NCBI GenBank assembly: GCA_015523055.1 | Contig: WALD01000055.1 | Coordinates: 1-6,276, forward strand | DNA from: Candidatus Altarchaeota archaeon | GTDB lineage: Archaea > Altiarchaeota > Altiarchaeia > IMC4 > QMZM01 | DNA length: 6,276 nucleotides | Direction of reading: 5' to 3' | The notes under the pieces: model-generated | Seen by the model: only the letters and a program-made list of their open reading frames with translations | Databases searched by the model: none | What the model was told of the DNA's origin: nothing | Position numbers and translations under genes: made by a program | In this document: positions 4,213 to 6,276 of the stretch, piece by piece | How the letters are laid out: the number at the start of each line of letters is the position of its first letter | How positions within the stretch are numbered: the first letter of the stretch is position 1

Positions 4213-6228
4213 ATGGAGAAAAAGATAGGGAGGAGGTGCTATTTTACGATTCTTCTATTATTGCTCCTTTTGGTTCCGGCTGTTGCTGGAGTGCGCATCA
4301 GCGATATAAATGTGAATCCAGACAAGTATAACATCAGTAGGGTCGATAAGGTTTCAGTGAATGTAGAATTTTCAGGAACACCGTGTAATTCAAAGGTTCT
4401 CTTCTTTCTGGATGATGTTCTGTTCAGTTCAAAGAATCTCAGATGCGATACCGATAAAATAGAATCTAATTCGTGGGACCTAAGCAAGAGGGGGGTTGAT
4501 TGTGGGGTTCATGAGATAAGGGTTGAGCTATTCAAGAGTGATAAAAAGATCCAGACTGTCAGCCAGATGATAAGGATAGGACGGATTCCGGAGGTAAATA
4601 TAATCCCTGATAAGCCTCTTGTTAATAAGGAGGTTGCCCTGAGGTTCATAGAGGACGACGGAACCCCCGTGCGTAATCTTGTAGTAGACATATATCGTGT
4701 GAAGGGAGGTGTTGGCTCCGCTGATAGTTATGACACAGGAGGCGATGGAAAACTAAGATTTATACCAAAGGAAAGCGGAGAGTATAGATTCGCTATAGAC
4801 GATTTGAATTACTGCGGGGGTGGGAGCTTTTATGTAAAGAAAGCACTGATTGTTGACGGTCCTAATCCTCCGGATCCGAAGGTTGGTGACCCTGTGACCT
4901 TTGCACTTTCCGACCCTGTGGGGGCGAAGCTTGTCAGAAGTGACGGAAAGATATTTCCTTTATATACAACGATAAATGGGGGTGTCAATTTTACTGTTGA
5001 TGAAGCAGGTACCTATACTCTGGTCCTTGGGGAATTGAGCACTGAATACTGGGGCGTTAACAAAACAGTAGTGATAGAAGACAAAGCAGATATATCATTA
5101 TTGATTGACCCTGAAAACCCCGTTATTGGGAGAAGCATTTCAATAAATACTAGAGCTAATGGAAAACCGCTTTCTGGCGTTGAGATAGAGATAGAGAATC
5201 AGGCAGGTGAGATAAAAACATATACTACTGACCTGAACGGGGTTATGAATTTTATTCCGAATTCAATAGGTCTCCATAGAATATATGCAAGAAAAAAGGG
5301 CTACAAGGAATCCAAAAAGGATTTTTATGTTTATAATTCATTGCATATATCCTTTGAACCGGACAGCCCCCTGCCGGGCCAGGAGGTTACCCTGATAACT
5401 AAAAACCAGCTTGGTTATCTGATTAATGATGTAAATGTCTTTATTCCTGAGATTCCAGCCGGTGGAAAGACAGACACCAACGGCGTCTTCAAATTCATTC
5501 CAACAAAGGTCGGAAGGTACACAATAACACTGAATAAGGAGAATTACTGGGATGTTAATATAAAATTAAATGTTTCCGGATTACTAAAACTAACCCTAGA
5601 CCGGGATGTGATTGAGATTGGAGAACCTGTAACAATTCTTACACTGGATGAGGAGGGCAATCAGGTTTCTACGAACATTAAGATAAGGGATCCAGAAGGG
5701 CATGAGGAAGTTTTGAAGGGTACGAGTTACACGCCTGACGAGGTTGGAATGTATCAGATCTCTGCAGGGGGGGGTGGTTATGTGACATCTACCAGAGAAC
5801 TCACTGTGAATCCGCATCCTCTGGAATTGAATACCGCGATCGAGGGTGATGAACTGGTTATAAAAACTGAAAGTAGCCATGCCCCTGTAGCTGGTATTAC
5901 TCTCCTTCTGAAGACAAAGAACATGGACAAAACCCTTATGACAGACGAGAATGGAATATCAAGAACCGGTCTTGAGGAAGGAGAGTTGAGAATCATAGCA
6001 AACACAATGAATGTTAACAGGGAATATGGTGTTAAAGACATAACCCGGGAAATAAGAAGGGAACACAACTACAGCATGTTGGCTTTTGTTCTTACGACAA
6101 TAGTTGTCCTTACAGGAATAGTAATCTTTGTATCTGGCTTAAAGAAGGGTAAGAACACTGGAACGGGAAAAAGGAGTTCATTGCTTGAAAGCGGAGGCAG
6201 AGGCAAGAGCGGTCTTTCCGGTTTATAA
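4213..6228 (+). CDS. Membrane-anchored modular surface protein (Ig/Cna-B-like repeats)
   Basis: I do not recognise a named family, but the architecture is clear. From the ATG at 4213 (671 residues) there is a signal peptide of about 25 residues: a basic start, a run of seven leucines, then VPAVAG. An N-terminal domain (26-122) holds Cys58, 78 and 97. Six beta-sandwich-like modules of 75-85 residues follow: about 126-211, 212-291, 292-375, 376-455, 456-535 and 536-615. They share a proline-rich opening with G-x-x-V and a D-x-N/D-G-x-x-x-F-I-P-x-x-x-G-x-Y core, as in Cna-B or carboxypeptidase-regulatory-like folds. A membrane helix (621-642) and a basic cytoplasmic tail of about 29 residues end it. 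Sequons lie at Asn40, 259, 283, 453 and 619. A cell-surface structural or adhesive role is inferred. A GTG at 4198 would add five residues, less likely. A G8 tract lies at 5767-5774. Confidence 0.88.
   Translation: MEKKIGRRCYFTILLLLLLLVPAVAGVRISDINVNPDKYNISRVDKVSVNVEFSGTPCNSKVLFFLDDVLFSSKNLRCDTDKIESNSWDLSKRGVDCGVHEIRVELFKSDKKIQTVSQMIRIGRIPEVNIIPDKPLVNKEVALRFIEDDGTPVRNLVVDIYRVKGGVGSADSYDTGGDGKLRFIPKESGEYRFAIDDLNYCGGGSFYVKKALIVDGPNPPDPKVGDPVTFALSDPVGAKLVRSDGKIFPLYTTINGGVNFTVDEAGTYTLVLGELSTEYWGVNKTVVIEDKADISLLIDPENPVIGRSISINTRANGKPLSGVEIEIENQAGEIKTYTTDLNGVMNFIPNSIGLHRIYARKKGYKESKKDFYVYNSLHISFEPDSPLPGQEVTLITKNQLGYLINDVNVFIPEIPAGGKTDTNGVFKFIPTKVGRYTITLNKENYWDVNIKLNVSGLLKLTLDRDVIEIGEPVTILTLDEEGNQVSTNIKIRDPEGHEEVLKGTSYTPDEVGMYQISAGGGGYVTSTRELTVNPHPLELNTAIEGDELVIKTESSHAPVAGITLLLKTKNMDKTLMTDENGISRTGLEEGELRIIANTMNVNREYGVKDITREIRREHNYSMLAFVLTTIVVLTGIVIFVSGLKKGKNTGTGKRSSLLESGGRGKSGLSGL
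4588..6057 (+). repeat. Region of six diverged tandem protein modules
   Basis: Within the surface-protein gene a module recurs about every 75-85 codons. Aligned cores are GGDGKLRFIP (from residue 176), INGGVNFTV (254), TDLNGVMNFIP (339), TDTNGVFKFIP (420), TSYTPDEVGMY (504) and TDENGISRTG (577). Modules 3 and 4 are most alike and module 6 is the most worn. The repeats are visible only at the protein level, so the duplications are old. Confidence 0.75.
5767..5774 (+). repeat. Homopolymer tract of eight G in the surface-protein gene
   Basis: Eight consecutive G encode part of a four-glycine stretch in module 5. Loss of one G would bring a TGA into frame at 5783-5785, and gain of one a TGA at 5847-5849. 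Both would remove the membrane anchor. The tract is a possible slippage site; whether it varies is unknown. Confidence 0.6.
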
Positions 6229-6255
6229 TCCTTTTATCCTCTACCTTACCTATCC
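6229..6255 (+). terminator. Weak pyrimidine-rich candidate terminator
   Basis: The 27 bases after the surface-protein stop are almost all C and T, including CCTTTTATCC. Archaeal termination favours T-rich stretches without a hairpin, but the longest T run here is only four, so support is weak. Confidence 0.25.
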
Positions 6256-6260
6256 ACTGC

Positions 6261-6268
6261 CTTATATA
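6261..6268 (+). promoter_or_regulatory. Candidate TATA box for a gene beyond the window
   Basis: CTTATATA closely resembles the archaeal TATA consensus. It lies 8-15 bases from the right edge, so any start site and gene it serves would be outside the window on the plus strand. Confidence 0.4.
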
Positions 6269-6276
6269 CTAATAAT

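Noticed and set aside
5596..6068. Minus-strand frames opposite the end of the surface-protein gene
   Set aside because: They are antisense to a coherent anchor region, with no motif, Shine-Dalgarno site or neighbour support.
1..6276. CRISPR array, tRNA or rRNA genes
   Set aside because: I found no regularly spaced direct repeats, no cloverleaf with a T-loop motif and no ribosomal RNA sequence on either strand by eye.

Overview
The window looks archaeal. The phosphoglycerate mutase is the archaeal (ApgM) branch of the cofactor-independent family. Promoter candidates are TATA boxes about 25-35 bases before start codons, often with no Shine-Dalgarno site, as in leaderless archaeal genes. The largest gene encodes an archaeal-style surface protein: signal peptide, beta-sandwich repeats, one C-terminal membrane helix, N-glycosylation sequons. 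I cannot fix the lineage; a euryarchaeal-type or related mesophilic archaeon is plausible, but that is inference.

Layout. Positions 5-829 (+) encode shikimate dehydrogenase (aroE). It converges, across 37 bases, on a three-gene minus-strand operon (2738 down to 867): ApgM, then a small very basic protein of unknown function, then acylphosphatase. The operon genes overlap by 8 and 4 bases, so translation is probably coupled. A GNAT acetyltransferase (2757-3218, +) diverges from apgM across only 18 bases, so the two promoters must reach into each other's coding sequence.

Positions 3219-4197 hold a decayed IS200/IS605-type element. A two-part hairpin marks its probable left end. A tnpB-like gene follows, broken by a one-base deletion, a nonsense codon and loss of its 3' end with the right end of the element. 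Just after it, at 4213-6228, lies a 671-residue membrane-anchored surface protein built from about six Ig/Cna-B-like modules of 75-85 residues. A TATA box at the right edge suggests another gene beyond the window.

How the genes relate. ApgM interconverts 3- and 2-phosphoglycerate. Acylphosphatases can hydrolyse 1,3-bisphosphoglycerate to 3-phosphoglycerate, so the operon groups two activities at one point of lower glycolysis with an unknown basic partner. AroE belongs to aromatic amino acid synthesis, which draws on phosphoenolpyruvate further down the same pathway, but it is on the opposite strand and not in that operon. I see no new defence system. The least described parts are the modular surface protein and the basic operon protein.
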